Assembly (NCBI RefSeq): GCF_018294505.1
Contig: NC_057802.1
Location: 552,400,202 to 552,464,201 of the forward strand
Length of the DNA stretch: 64,000 nucleotides
From: Triticum aestivum
Taxonomy: Eukaryota > Streptophyta > Magnoliopsida > Poales > Poaceae
Reading direction: 5' to 3'
Of the stretch, positions 43,357 to 55,657 are shown piece after piece (the stretch's first letter is position 1; each line of letters starts with the position of its first letter). The position numbers and the translations under genes were made by a program. The notes under the pieces were generated by a model. The model saw only the letters and a program-made list of their open reading frames with translations. It ran no database searches and was not told where the DNA came from.

Positions 43357-45078
43357 TGTTGGGGAACGTAGTAATTTCAAAAAAATTCCTACACACACAC
43401 AGGATCATGGTGATGCATAGCAACGAGAGGGGAGAGTGTGTCCATGTACCCCCGTAGACCAAAGCGCAAGCGTTAGCACAACGCGGTTGATGTAGTCATA
43501 CGTCTTCACGATCCGACCGATCAAGTACCGAACGTACGGCACCTCCGAGTTCTGCACACGTTCAACTCGATGACGTCCCTTGAACTCCGATCCAGCCAAG
43601 CTTTGAGGGAGAGTTCCATCAGCACGACGGTGTGGTGACGGTGATGATGTTGCTACTGATGCAGGGCTTCGCCTAAGCACCGCTACGATATGATCGAGGT
43701 GGATTATGGTGGAGGGGGGCACCGCACACGGCTAAGAGATCAAGGATCAATTGTTGTGTCCATGGGGTGCCCCCCTCCTCCGTATATAAAGGGGGGAGGA
43801 GAGCGCCGGCCAAGGGGAGGAGGCGCGCCTAAGGGGGGAGTCCTACTCCCACCGGGAGTAGGACTCCTCCTTTTCCTATTTGGAGATGGAGAGGGAAGGA
43901 AGAGGAAGGAGAGAGGAAGGAAAGGGGGGCCGGCCCCCTCCCAATTCGGATTGGGCTTGGGGGGCGCGCCCCCTCCCTTGTTCCTTTTCCCTCCTTTCCA
44001 CTAAAGCCCATTAAGGCCCATATACCTCCCGGGGGGTTCCGACAACCTCCCGGTGCTCCCGTATTATCCCGGTCTCACCCGGAACCATTCCGGTGTCCAA
44101 ATATAGTCGTCCGATATATTGATCTTTATGTCTCGACCATTTCGAGACTCCTCGTCATGTCCGTGATCACATCCGGGACCCCGAACTACCTTAGGTACGT
44201 CAAAACACATAAACTCATAATATAACCGTCATCAAACTTTAAGCGTGCGGACCCTACGGGTTCGAGAACTATGCAGACATGACCGAGACACGTCTCCGGT
44301 CAATAACCAATAGCGGAACCTGGATGCTCATATTGGCTCCCACATATTCTACGAAGATCTTTATCGGTCAAACCGCATAACAACATACGTTGTTCCCTTT
44401 GTCATCGGTATGTTACTTGCCCGAGATTCGATCGTCGATATCTCAATACCTAGTTCAATCTCGTTACCGACAAGTCTCTTTACTTGTTCCGTAATACATC
44501 ATCCCGCAACTAACTCATTAGTCACATTGCTTGCAAGGCTTATAGTGATGTGCATTACCGAGAGGGCCCAGAGATACCTCTCCGACAATCGGAGTGACAA
44601 ATCCTATTCTCGAAATACGCCAACCCAACAAGTACCTTTGGAGACACCTATAGAGCACGTTTATAATCACTCAGTTACGTTGTGACGTTTGGTAGCACAC
44701 AAAGTGTTCCTCCGGTAAACGGGAGTTGCATAATCTCATAGTCATAGGAACATGTATAAGTCATGAAGAAAGCAATAGCAAAATACTAAACGATCAAGTG
44801 CTAAGTTAACGGAATAGGTCAAGTCAATCACATCATTCTCCTAATGATGTGATCCCGTTAATCAAATGACAACTCATGTCTATGGCTAGGAAACATAACC
44901 ATCTTTGATCAACGAGCTAGTCAAGTAGAGGCATACTAGTGACACTCTGTTTTTCTATGTATACACACTAGTATTATGTTTCTGGTTAATACAATTCTAG
45001 CATGAATAATAAACATTTATCATGATATAAGGAAATAAATAATAACTTTATTACTGCCTCTAGGGCATATTTCCTTCA
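43357..45078 (-). repeat. C1 5' LTR
   Basis: 1722 bp, the same length as the 3' LTR at 11066-12787, with the TATATAAAGG block near 43784 and the TCCTACTCCC hairpin near 43841. Followed at 45079-45083 by the target duplication GGTGA and the rest of the C2 LTR. Confidence 0.92.
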
Positions 45079-46765
45079 GGTGATGCATAGCAACGAGAGG
45101 GGAGAGTGTTGTCCATGTACCCTCGTAGACCGTAAGCGGAAGCGTTATGACAACGCGGTTGATGTAGTCATACGTCTTCACGATCGACCGATCCTAGTAC
45201 CGAACGTACGGCACCTCCGCGATCTGCACGCGTTCAGCTCGCTGACGTCCCGCGAACTCACGATCCAGTAGAGCTTCGAGGGAGAGTTTCGTCAGCACGA
45301 CGGCGTGATGATGGTGATGATGAAGCGACCGACGCAGGGCTTCGCCTAAGCACCGCTACGATATGACCGAGGTGGAATATGGTGGAGGGGGTCACCGCAC
45401 ACGGCTTGGAATAATCAACTTGTGTGTCCTCCGGTCCCCCCCCCCCCGCCCCCGTATATAAAGGAGCAAGGGGGGAGGTCGACCGGCCTTGGTGCGCCCC
45501 AAGGAGAGGAGGAATCCTCCTCCTAGTAGGAGTAGGATTCATCCTTTCCTAGTCCTACTAGGAAGGGGAAGGGGGGAGGAAAGAGAGGGAGAGGGAGAGG
45601 GAAAGAGGGGACGCGCCCCCCTCCCCTAGTCCAATTCGGACTCCCCATGGGAGGGGGCACGCCATCTCCTGGGCTGCTGCCCTCTCTCTCCCCTAAGGCC
45701 CACTAAGGCCCAATACTTCCCCGGGGGGTTCCGGTAACCCCTCCGGCACTCCGGTTTTCTCCGAAACCACCCGGAACACTTCCGGTGTCCGAATGTAGCC
45801 ATCCAATATATCAATCTTTATGTCTCAACCATTTCGAGATTCCTCGTCATGTCCGTGATCACATCCCGGACTCCGAACTATCTTCGGTACATCGAAACAC
45901 ATAAACTCATAATACAGATCGTCACCGAACGTTAAGCATGCAGACCGTACGGGTTCGAGAACTATGTAGACATGACCGAGACTCATCCCTGGTCAATAAC
46001 CAATAGCGGATCCTGCATGCTCATATTGGTTATTCTACGAAGACCTTTATCGGTCAAACCGCATAGCAATATACGTTGTTCCCTTTGTCATCGGTATGTT
46101 ACTTGCCCGAGATTCGATCGTCGGTATCTCAATACCTAGTTCAATCTCATTACCGGCAAGTCTCTTTACTCGTTCCTTAATACATCATCCCGCAACTAAC
46201 TCATTAGTTGCATTGCTTTCAAGGCTTATAGTGATGTGCAATACCGAGAGGGCCCAGAGATACCTCTCCGATAATCGGAGTGACAAATCCTAATCTTGAT
46301 CTATGCAACACAACAAGTACCATCGGAGACACCTATAGAGCACGTTTATAATCACCCAGTTACGTTGTGACGTTTGGTAGCACACAAAGTGTTCCTCCGG
46401 TATTCGGGAGTTGCATAATCTCATAGCCATAGGAACATGTATAAGTCATGAAGAAAGCAATAGCAATATACTAAACGATCAAATGTTAACCTAATGGAAT
46501 GGGTCAAGTCAATCACATCATTCTCTAATGATGTGATCCCGTTAATCAAATGACAACTCATGTCTATGGTTAGGAAACTTAACCATCTTTGATTCAACGA
46601 GCTAGTCAAGTAGAGGCATACTAGTGACACTCTGTTTGTCTATGTATTCACACATGTACTAAGTTTCCGGTTAATACAATTCTAGCATAAATAATAAACA
46701 TTTATCATGATATAAGGAAATATAAATAACCACTTTATTATTGCCTCTAGGGCATATTTCCTTCA
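45079..46765 (-). repeat. C2 3' LTR, main part
   Basis: Starts with the target duplication GGTGA of C1, continues as the LTR (TGCATAGCAACG) and ends GGCATATTTCCTTCA at 46765. With the 57-bp stub at 11009-11065 the LTR was about 1740 bp; the right LTR (58557-60299) is 1743 bp. A polypurine tract (minus-strand AAGTGGGAGAC) adjoins it. Confidence 0.9.
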
Positions 46766-46798
46766 GTCTCCCACTTGCACTAGAGTCAATAATCAAGA

Positions 46799-47385
46799 CT
46801 ACATAGTAATGATTCTAACACCCATGGAGTCTTGGTGCTGATCATGTTTTGCTCGTGGAAGAGGCTTAGTCAACGGGTCTGCAACATTCAGGTCCGTATG
46901 TATATTGCAAATCTCTATGTCTCCCTCCTTGACTTGATCGCGGATGGAATTGAAGCGTCTCTTGATGTGTTTGGTTCTCTTGTGAAATCTGGATTCCTTC
47001 ACTAAGGCTATTGCTCTAGTATTATCACAAAAGATTTTCGTTGGACCCGATGCACTAGGTATTACACCTCTATCGGATATGAACTCCTTCATCTAGACTC
47101 CTTCATTTGCTACTTCCGAAGCAGCTATGTACTCCGCTTCACACGTAGATCCCGCCACGACGCTCTGCTTGGAACTGCACCAACTGACAGCTCCACCATT
47201 CAATATAAATACGTATCCGGTTTGTGACTTAGAGTCATCTGGATCAGTGTCAAAGCTTGCATCGACGTAACCATTTACGACGAGCTCTTTGTCACCTCCA
47301 TCAATGAGAAACATATCCTTAGTCCTTTTCAGGTATTTCAGGATGTTCTTGACCGCTGTCCAGTGATCCACTCCTGGATTACTTT
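46799..47385 (-). pseudogene. C2 RNase H
   Basis: Two minus-strand frames: 47093-47407 (with QSNPGVDHWTAVKNIL, VDASFDTDPDD, CEAEYIAASE) and 46799-47092 (MKEFISDRGV, CDNTRAIAL, HTDLNVADPLTKP). They are separated by TAG at about 47093 where C1 has TGG (Trp). The first residues of the longer frame are G2 sequence. G2 split the coding region at the LAGRY/QSNPG border. Confidence 0.85.
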
Positions 47386-47390
47386 GGTAC

Positions 47391-49079
47391 TGATGTCTAC
47401 TACACAACCTTCTTCTTGTAGACGTTATTGGGCCCCCAAGTGCAGAGGTTTGTAGGACAGTAGCAAATTTCCCTCAAGTGGATGACCCTAAGGTTTATCA
47501 ATCCGTGGGAGGTGTAGGATGAAGATGGTCTCCCTCAAACAACCCTGCAACCAAATAAAAGAGAGTCTCTTGTGTCCCCAACACACCCAATACAATGGTA
47601 AATTGTATAGGTGCACTAGTTCGGCGAAGAGATGGTGATACAAGTGCAATATGGATGGTAGATATAGGTTTTTGTAATCTGAAAATATAAAAACAGCAAG
47701 GTAACTAATGATAAAAGTGAGCGTAAACGGTATTGCAATGCTAGGAAACAAGGCCTAGGGTTCATACTTTCACTAGTGCAAGTTCTCTCAACAATAATAA
47801 CATAATTTGATCATATGAATATCCCTCAACATGCAACAAAAGAGTCACTCCAAAGTTACTAATAGCGGAGAACAAACGAAGAGATTATGGTAGGGTACGA
47901 AACCACCTCAAAGTTATTCTTTCTGCTCGATCTATTCAAGAGTTTGTAGTAAAATAATGCGAAGCTATTCTTTCCGTTCGATCTATCATAGAGTTCATAC
48001 TAGAATAACACCTTAAGACACAAATCAACCAAAACCCTAATGTCACCTAGATACTCCAATGTCACCTCAAGTATCCGTGGGTATGATTATACGATATGCA
48101 TCACACAATCTCAGATTCATCTATTCAAACCAACACAAAGTACTTCGAAGAGTGCCCCAAAGTTTCTACCGGAGAGTCAAGACGAAAACATGTGCCAACC
48201 CCTATGCATAAGTTCATGGGAGGAACCCGCAAGTTGATCACCAAAACATACATCAAGTGGATCACGTGATATCCCATTGTCACCACAGATAAGCACGGCA
48301 AGACATACATCAAGTGTTCTCAAATCCTTAAAGACTCAACCCGATAAGATAACTTCAAAGGGAAAACTCAATCCATTACAAGAGAGTGAGGGGGAGAAAC
48401 ATCATAAGATCGAACTATAATAACAAAGCTCGCGATACATCAAGATCGTGCCAAATCAAGAACATGAGAGAGAGAGAGAGATCAAACACATAGCTACTGG
48501 TACATACCCTCAGCCCCGAGGGTGAACTACTCCCTCCTTGTCATGGAGAGCGCCGGGATGATGAAGATGGCCACCAGTGAGGGATCCCCCCTCCGGCAGG
48601 GTGCCGGAACAGGGTCCCGATTGGTTTTTGGTGGCTACAGAGGCTTGCGGCGGCGGAACTCCCGATCTATTCTGTTCCCCGATGGTTTTAGGGTATATTG
48701 GTATATATAGGAGGAAGAAATACGTCAGGGGATCCACGAGGGGCCCACAAGGGTGGAGGGCGCGCCCAGGGGGGTGGGCGCGCCCCCCTGCCTCGTGCCT
48801 TCCTCGTTGATCCCCTGACGTGCACTCCAAGTCTCCCAGATTGCTTCCGTTCCAAAAATAACTTTCCCGAAGGTTTCATTCCGTTTGGACTCCGTTTGAT
48901 ATTCCTTTTCTACGAAACACTGAAACAAGGGAAAAACTGAAACTAGCACTGGGCTCTGGGTTAATAGGTTAGTCCCAAAAATAATATAAAAGTGCATAGT
49001 AAAGCCCATTAAACATCCAAGATGGATAATATAATAGCATGAATACTTCATAAATTATAGATACGTTGGAGACGTATCA
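47391..49079 (-). repeat. G2 3' LTR
   Basis: 1689 bp; on the plus strand TGATGTCTACTAC to GGAGACGTATCA. It differs from the other LTR (1667 bp) by several indels, for example an extra 24 bp of GCGCGCC sequence near 48765 and an extra stretch near 47480 (GTGGATGACCC). It starts, on its own strand, with TGATACGTC like the G1 LTR. Confidence 0.9.
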
Positions 49080-51363
49080 GCATCCCCAAGCTTAATTCCT
49101 GCTCGTCCTCGAGTAGGTAATTGATAAAAGAAAGAATTTATGAAGTGTGAATGCTAGCAGGTGCACAAGTTTGATCAGTGATAATTTCAATCACCTTTTC
49201 TAGCATCATCATATGTTATAGCAATAGCTCAACTCATAGAACTTTGCATGATCAAGTAACAAACTATTCACATGTTAAAGTATAGATCATAAACTTTCTT
49301 GAAAACTAACAAACCGTGTTATTAGTCATCAAACAATTACAATTCATCTTATTTTCAGGAAGAGTCTATGTCAGAGCTTTGATTTAGCAAACTCCACATA
49401 CTCAACTATCATTTAGTCTTTCACAATTGCTAACACTCACGCGATATTTATGGGTTCAAAGTTTTAATCAGACACAGAGAAAGATAGGGGCTTATAGATT
49501 CGCCTCCCAACCTTTTACCTCAAGGGTAATGTCAACAATAATAGTTCATGATGCCTTACATACAATTGGATATATATATCAGAATCTTTCCAACACGAGG
49601 TGCTTGCCAAAGGATAAAATGAAAAAAAGGAAAGGTGAAGATCACCATGACTCTTGCATAAAAGTAAAAGATAGGCCCTTCGTAGAGGGAAGCAGAGGTT
49701 CCCATGCGCTTTTGTAGTTGGATGCACAAAATCTTAATGCGAGGGAACATCACTTTATATTGCCACTTGTGATAGGGACCTTTATTATGCAGTCCGTCGC
49801 TTTTATTTCTTCCATATCACAAGATCGTATAAAGCTTATTTTCTCCACACTAAAAGATCATACATATTTAGAGAGCAATTTTTTGAAGGATCTTACTCAA
49901 TCCATAGGTAGGTATGGTGGACTCTCATGGCAATACTGGTTTAAGGGATGTTTGGAAGCACAAGTAGTATCTCTACTTGGTGCAAGGAATTTGGCTAGCA
50001 TGAGGGGGAAAGGCAAGCTCAACGTGTTGGGCGATCCATGACAATATACTTTATTTCAGATATAAGAAAACATAACCCATTACGTTGTCTTCCTTGTCCA
50101 ACATCAACCTTTTATCATGTCATATTTTAATGAGTGCTCACAATTACAAAAGATGTCCAAGATAGTATATTTATATGTGAAATCTCTCTTCCTTCAATAT
50201 TCTTTCATGAATTGCTCAAGTGACCAATACAATGTTTGCTAACCTTCAATAAATTTACCACCTATACTTCTTATATGTGAAGTCATTACTCCCCATGGGA
50301 AAGGCATATGAAACATATATAATTTCAGATTTATGACATTCAAATCATTCAACCATTTACTCATAGGATATAAGTGAAGCACATGAGTAAATGACAAACT
50401 ACTCCAAAAATATAAGTGAAGATCAATGAGTAGTTAAATAATTATGTAGCTATGTGAATACTCTCTCCCATTTAAGAATTTCAGATCTTGGTATTTTATT
50501 CAAACAGCAAGCAAATCTAAAGAAAATAAAATTACGCTCCAAGCAAAACACATATCATGTGGTGAATAAAAATATAGCTCCAAGTAAAGTTACCGATGAA
50601 TGAAGACGAAAGAGGGGATGCCATCCGGGGCATCCCCAAGCTTAGGCTTTTGGTTGTCCTTGAATATTACCTTGGGGTGCCTTGGGCATCCCCAAGCTTA
50701 GGATCTTGCCACTCTTTATTCCATAGCCCATCGATTCTTTACCCAAAACTTGAAAACTTCACAACACAAAACTTAACAGAAAATCTCATGAGCTCCGTTA
50801 GCGAAAGAAAAGAAAACACCACTTCAAGGTACTTTAATTAACTCATTCTTTATTTATATTGGTGTTAAACCTACTGTATTCCAACTTCTCTATGGTTTAT
50901 AAACTATTCTACTAGCGATAGATTCATCAAAATAAGCAAACAACACATAGAAAACAGAATCTGTCAAAAACAGAACAGTCTGTAGTAATCTCTATCAAAT
51001 GTATACTTATGGAACTCCAAAAATTCTTATAAAATAGGACGACCTAGATAATTTGATTATTGATCTACTAAAATTGGAATCAGTATTTTATCACTTTCTG
51101 GTGATTTTTAACAATTGTTTTTGTGAGCAGAAAGTTTCTGTCTTTTTCAGCAAGATCAAATAATTATCATCCAAGAAGATCCTATAGGTCTTACTTGTCA
51201 CAAACACTAATTAAAACATAAAACCACATCTAACCATAGGCTAGATGATTTATTTATTACTAAACAGGAGCAAAAAGGCAAAGAACAAAAATAAAATTGG
51301 GTTGCCTCCCAACAAGCGCTAACGTTTAACGCCCCTAGCTAGGCATGATGATTTCAATGATGA
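49080..51363 (-). other. G2 noncoding internal region with repeated PPT-like motifs
   Basis: The polypurine tract AAGCTTGGGGATGC (minus strand, 49080-49093) adjoins the 3' LTR. The same GCATCCCCAAGCTTA core recurs on the plus strand near 50628, 50687 and 51930. The segment about 49370-50060 is related to G1 3' noncoding sequence near 6000-6640, read on the opposite strand. No reading frame is supported. Confidence 0.7.
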
Positions 51364-52140
51364 TCACCTAAAAGATAAGAATTGAAACATAAAGAGAGCA
51401 TCATGAAGAATATGACTAGCACATTTAAGTCTAACCCACTTCCTATGCATAGGGATTTTGTGAGCAAACAACTTATGAGAACAATAATCAACTAGCATAG
51501 GAAGGCAAAACAAGCATAACTTCAAAACTTTAAGCACATAGAGAGGAAACTTGATATTATCGCAATTCCTACAAGCATATATTCCTCCCTCATAATAATT
51601 TTCAGTAGCATCATGAATGAATTCAACCATATAACCAGCACATAAAGCATTCTTTTCATGATCTACTTGCATAGAAATTTTACTACTCTCCACATAAGCA
51701 AATTTATTCTCACCAATAGTAGTGGGAGCAAACTCAACAAAATAACTATCATGTGAAGCATAATCCAATTGAAAATTAAAATCATGATGACAAGTTTCAT
51801 GGTTATCTTTATTCTTTATAGCATATGTGTCATCACAATAATCATCATAAATAGGAGGCATGCTTTCATCATAATAAATTTGCTCATCAAAACATGGGGG
51901 ACAAAAAATATCATCTTCATCAAATATAGCATCCCCAAGCTTGTGGCTTTGCATATCATTATCATCATGGATATTCAAAGAATTCATACTAACAACATTG
52001 CAATCATGCTCATCGTTCACATATTTTATGCCAAGCATTCTATGTAATTCTTCTTCTAGTACTCGAGCACAATTTTCCTTCCCATCATTTTCACGAAAGA
52101 CATTAAAAAGATGAAGCATATGAGGCATCCTCAATTCCAT
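51364..52140 (-). CDS. G2 258-residue protein of unknown function
   Basis: One intact frame with ATG at 52140, about 100 bp after the primer-binding site, in the place of gag. Residues 1-110 include MELRMPHMLHLFNVF, then an acidic, His- and Asp-rich stretch; a Cys- and Tyr-rich segment follows (ENYYEGGIYACRNCDN). Residues about 198-220 (FPLYVLKVLKLCLFCLPMLV) are hydrophobic enough for a membrane segment. The C-terminus is HKIPMHRKWVRLKC then HILHDALFMFQF. No gag, protease or enzyme motif is visible, and I recognise no function. Confidence 0.6.
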   Translation of the reverse strand: MELRMPHMLHLFNVFRENDGKENCARVLEEELHRMLGIKYVNDEHDCNVVSMNSLNIHDDNDMQSHKLGDAIFDEDDIFCPPCFDEQIYYDESMPPIYDDYCDDTYAIKNKDNHETCHHDFNFQLDYASHDSYFVEFAPTTIGENKFAYVESSKISMQVDHEKNALCAGYMVEFIHDATENYYEGGIYACRNCDNIKFPLYVLKVLKLCLFCLPMLVDYCSHKLFAHKIPMHRKWVRLKCASHILHDALFMFQFLSFR

Positions 52141-52240
52141 TTTGTTGTTGTTTTATTTTGTAGACTAAACTAGTGATAAAACAAGAAACAAAAAGATTCG
52201 ACTGCAAGATCTAAAGATATACCTTCAAGCACTCACCTCC

Positions 52241-52255
52241 CTGGCAACGGCGCCA
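52241..52255 (-). promoter_or_regulatory. G2 primer-binding site (tRNA-Asp type)
   Basis: On the minus strand TGGCGCCGTTGCCAG lies 10 bases after the LTR. It matches the complement of the tRNA-Asp 3' end, the usual primer for Athila elements. This identifies G2 as a retrotransposon of that type even though it lacks pol. Confidence 0.75.
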
Positions 52256-52265
52256 GAAAAGAGCT

Positions 52266-53932
52266 TGATGTCTACTACGCAACCTTCTTCTTGTAGACGT
52301 TGTTGGGCCCCCAAGTGCAGAGGTTTGTAGGACAGTAGCAAATTTCCCTCAAGTTGACCTAAGGTTTATCAATCCGTGGGAGGTGTAGGATGAAGATGGT
52401 CTCTCTCAAACAACCCTGCAACCAAATAAAAAAGAGTCTCTTGTGTCCCCAATACACCCAATACAATGGTAAATTGTATAGGTGCACTAGTTCGGCGAAG
52501 AGATGGTGATACAAGTGCAATATGGATGGTAGATATAGGTTTTTGTAATCTGAAAATATAAAAACAGCAAGGTAACTAATGATAAAAGTGAGCGTAAACG
52601 GTATTGCAATGCTAGGAAACAAGGCTTAGGGTTCATACTTTCACTAGTGCAAGTTCTCTCACCAATAATAACATAATTGGATCATATGAATATCCCTCAA
52701 CATGCAACAAAGAGTCACTCCAAAGTTACTAATAGCGGAGAAAAAACGAAGAGATTATGGTAGGGTACGAAACCACCTCAAAGTTATTCTTTCTGCTCGA
52801 TCTATTCAAGAGTCCGTAGTAAAATAACACGAAGCTATTCTTTCCGTTCGATCTATCATAGAGTTCATACTAGAATAACACCTTAAGACACAAATCAACC
52901 AAAACCCTAATGTCACCCAGATACTCCAATGTCACCTCAAGTATCCGTGGGTATGATTATACGATATGCATCACACAATCTCATATTCATCTATTCAAAC
53001 CAACACAAAGTACTTCAAAGAGTGCCCCAAAGTTTCTACCGGAGAGTCAAGACGAAAACGTGTGCCAACCCCTATGCATAAGTTCATGGGCGGAACCCGC
53101 AAGTTGATCACCAAAACATACATCAAGTGGATCACGTGATATCCCATTGTCACCACAGATAAGCACGGCAAGACATACATCAAGTGTTCTCAAATCCTTA
53201 AAGACTCAATCCGATAAGATAACTTCAAAGGGAAAACTCAATCCATTAAAAGAGAGTAGAGGGGGAGAAACATCATAAGATCGAACTATAATAACAAAGC
53301 TCGCGATACATCAAGATCGTGCCAAATCGAGAACACAAGAGAGAGAGAGAGATCAAACACATAGCTACTGGTACATACCCTCAGCCCCGAGGGTGAACTA
53401 CTCCCTCCTCATCATGGAGAGCGCCGGGATGATGAAGATGGCCACCGGTGAGGGATCCCCCCTCCGGCAGGGTGGCGGAACAGGGTCCCGATTGGTTTTT
53501 GGTGGCTACAGAGGCTTGCGGCGGCGGATTTCCCGATCTATTATGTTCCCCGATGGTATTAGGGTATATTGGTATATATAAGAGGAAGAAATACGTCAGG
53601 GGAGCCACGAGGGGCCCACGAGGGTGGAGGGCGCGCCCCCTACCTCGTGCCTTCCTCGTTGATCCCCTGACGTGCACTCCAAGTCTCCCGGATTGCTTCC
53701 GTTCCAAAAATAACTTTCCCGAAGGTTTCATTCCGTTTGGACTCCGTTTGATATTCCTTTTCTGCGAAACACTGAAACAAGGGAAAAAACAGAAACTGGC
53801 ACTTGGCTCTGGGTTAATAGGTTAGTCCCAAAAATAATATAAAAGTGCATAGTAAAGCCCATTAAACATCCAAGATGGATAATATAATAGCATGAATACT
53901 TCATAAATTATAGATACGTTGGAGACGTATCA
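52266..53932 (-). repeat. G2 5' LTR
   Basis: 1667 bp; TGATGTCTACTACGC to GGAGACGTATCA on the plus strand. Followed by GGTAC at 53933-53937, the copy of the duplication at 47386-47390. Most of the length matches the other LTR with only scattered differences. Confidence 0.92.
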
Positions 53933-53937
53933 GGTAC

Positions 53938-55107
53938 CTCCCTGCTAAACTAATAGCAAGGCACACATCAGGTCTGGTACACAGCATTGCATACATGATA
54001 GAGCCTATGGCTGAAGCATAGGGAACACCATTCATTTTCTCTCTATCTTCTGTAGTGGTCGGGCATTGAGTCTAACTCAACTTCACACCTTGTAACATAG
54101 GCAAGAACCCTTTCTTTGCTTGATCCATTTTGAACTTCTTCAAAACTTTATCAAGGTATGTGCTTGGTGAAAGTCCAATTAAGCGTCTTGATCTATCTCT
54201 ATAGATCTTGATGCCCAATATATAAGCAGCTTCACCGAGGTCTTTCATTGAAAAACTCTTATTCAAGTATCCTTTTATGATATCCAGAAATACTATATCA
54301 TTTCCAATCAACAATATCTCATCCACATATAATATTAGAAATGCTACAGAGCTCCCACTCACTTTCTTGTAAAATACAGGCTTCTCCAAAAGTCTGTATA
54401 AAACCATATGCTTTGATCACACTATCAAAATGTTTATGCCAACTCTGAGATGCTTGCACCAGTCCATAGATGGATCGCTGGAGCTTGCACACTTTGTTAG
54501 CATCCTTTGGATCGATAAAACCTTCAGGTTGCATCATATACAACTCTTCTTCCAGAAATCCATTCAGGCATGCAGTCTTTACATCCATTTGCCAAATTTC
54601 ATAATCATAAAATGCGGCAATTGCTAACATGATTCGGACGGGCTTAAGCATCGCTACGGGTGAGAAAGTCTCATCATAGTCAACTCCTTGAACTTGTCGA
54701 AAACCTTTCGCAACAAGTCGAGCTTTGTAGACAGTAACATTACCGTCAGCGTCAGTCTTCTTCTTGAAGATCCATTTATTCTCGATGGCTTGCCGATCAT
54801 CGGGCAAGTCAACCAAAGTCCACACTTTGTTCTCATACATGGATCCCATCTTAGATTTCATGGCCTGAAGCCATTTTGCGGAATCTGGGCTCATCATCGC
54901 TTCCTCAAAGTTCGTAGGTTCGTCATGGTCAAGTAACATGACCTCCAGAACAGGATTACCGTACCACTCTGATGCTGATCTTACTCTGGTTGACCTACGA
55001 GGTTCGGCAGTAACTTGATCAGAAGTTACATGATCATCATCATTAGCTTCCTCACTAATTGGTGTAGGAGTCACAGGAACAGATTTCTGTGATGAACTAC
55101 TTTTCAA
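53938..55107 (-). pseudogene. C2 reverse transcriptase
   Basis: Minus strand: 54319-55107 reads RRSTRVRSASEW, WTLVDLPDD, WIFKKKTDADGN, LVAKGFRQVQGVDYDETFSPVA and QMDVKTACLNG (the Phe of TAFLNG is Cys). An extra T near 54373 shifts the frame; 54072-54407 continues with LYVDEILLIG, where YVDD reads YVDE, so the catalytic site is lost. A stop at 54072 (TAG where C1 has AAG) precedes the last part (53938-54071) that ends at the G2 insertion site. Confidence 0.85.
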
Positions 55108-55625
55108 TAAGGGAGTAGAGGTACAGTTACCTCATCAAGTTCTACTTTCCTCTCACTCACTTCTTTAGAGAGAAACTCCTTCTCTAGAAAGGATCCATTC
55201 TTAGCAACGAATGTCTTGCCTTCAGATCTGTGATAGAAGGTGTACCCAACAGTCTCCTTTGGGTATCCTATGAAGACACATTTCTCCGATTTGGGTTCGA
55301 GCTTATCAGGTTGAATCTTTTTCACATAAGCATCGCAGCCCCAAACTTTAAGAAACGACAACTTTGGTTTCTTACCAAACCACAGTTCATAAGGTGTCAT
55401 CTCAATGGATTTAGATGGTGCCCTATTTAACGTGAATGCAGCAGTCTCTAAAGCATAACCCCAAATCGATAGCGGTAAATCAGTAAGAAACATCATAGAT
55501 CGCACCATATCTAGTAAAGTACGATTACGACGTTCGGACACACCATTACGCTGTGGTGTTCCGGGTGGCGTGAGTTGCGAAACTATTCCGCATTGTTTCA
55601 AACGAAGACCAAACTCGTAACTCAA
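55104..55625 (-). pseudogene. C2 integrase C-terminal part
   Basis: Reads LTPPGTPQRNGVSERRNRTLL (the catalytic Glu segment), LPLSIWGYALETAAFTLNRAPS, MTPYELWFGKKPKLSF and CVFIGYPKETVGYTFYHR. It is out of frame with the upstream part because one A is missing near 55660. It overlaps the RT frame by a few bases with a further change near 55120. Confidence 0.85.
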
Positions 55626-55657
55626 ATATTCTCCTCCATGATCAGATCGTAGAAACT

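Larger units (their letters stand above)
11066..45078 (-). mobile_element. C1: Angela-type Ty1/copia element, split by a CACTA transposon
   Basis: Bounded by two 1722-bp LTRs (11066-12787 and 43357-45078) and by a 5-bp duplication GGTGA (11061-11065, 45079-45083). Minus-strand order is 5' LTR, primer-binding site at 43340-43355, leader, gag, then the CACTA at 16573-41888, then rest of gag, protease, integrase, RT, RNase H, polypurine tract and 3' LTR. Without the CACTA it is about 8.7 kb, like C2. Equal LTR lengths suggest it is relatively young. Confidence 0.92.
47391..53932 (-). mobile_element. G2: non-autonomous Athila-type gypsy without pol
   Basis: LTRs at 47391-49079 and 52266-53932, with the target duplication GGTAC at 47386-47390 and 53933-53937, inside the C2 coding region. 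Minus-strand order: 5' LTR, primer-binding site, one 258-residue reading frame, then about 2.3 kb noncoding including a region related to the 3' noncoding part of G1, polypurine tract, 3' LTR. There is no gag-pol of any length, so it would depend on another element's proteins. Internal region only 3.2 kb. Confidence 0.9.
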
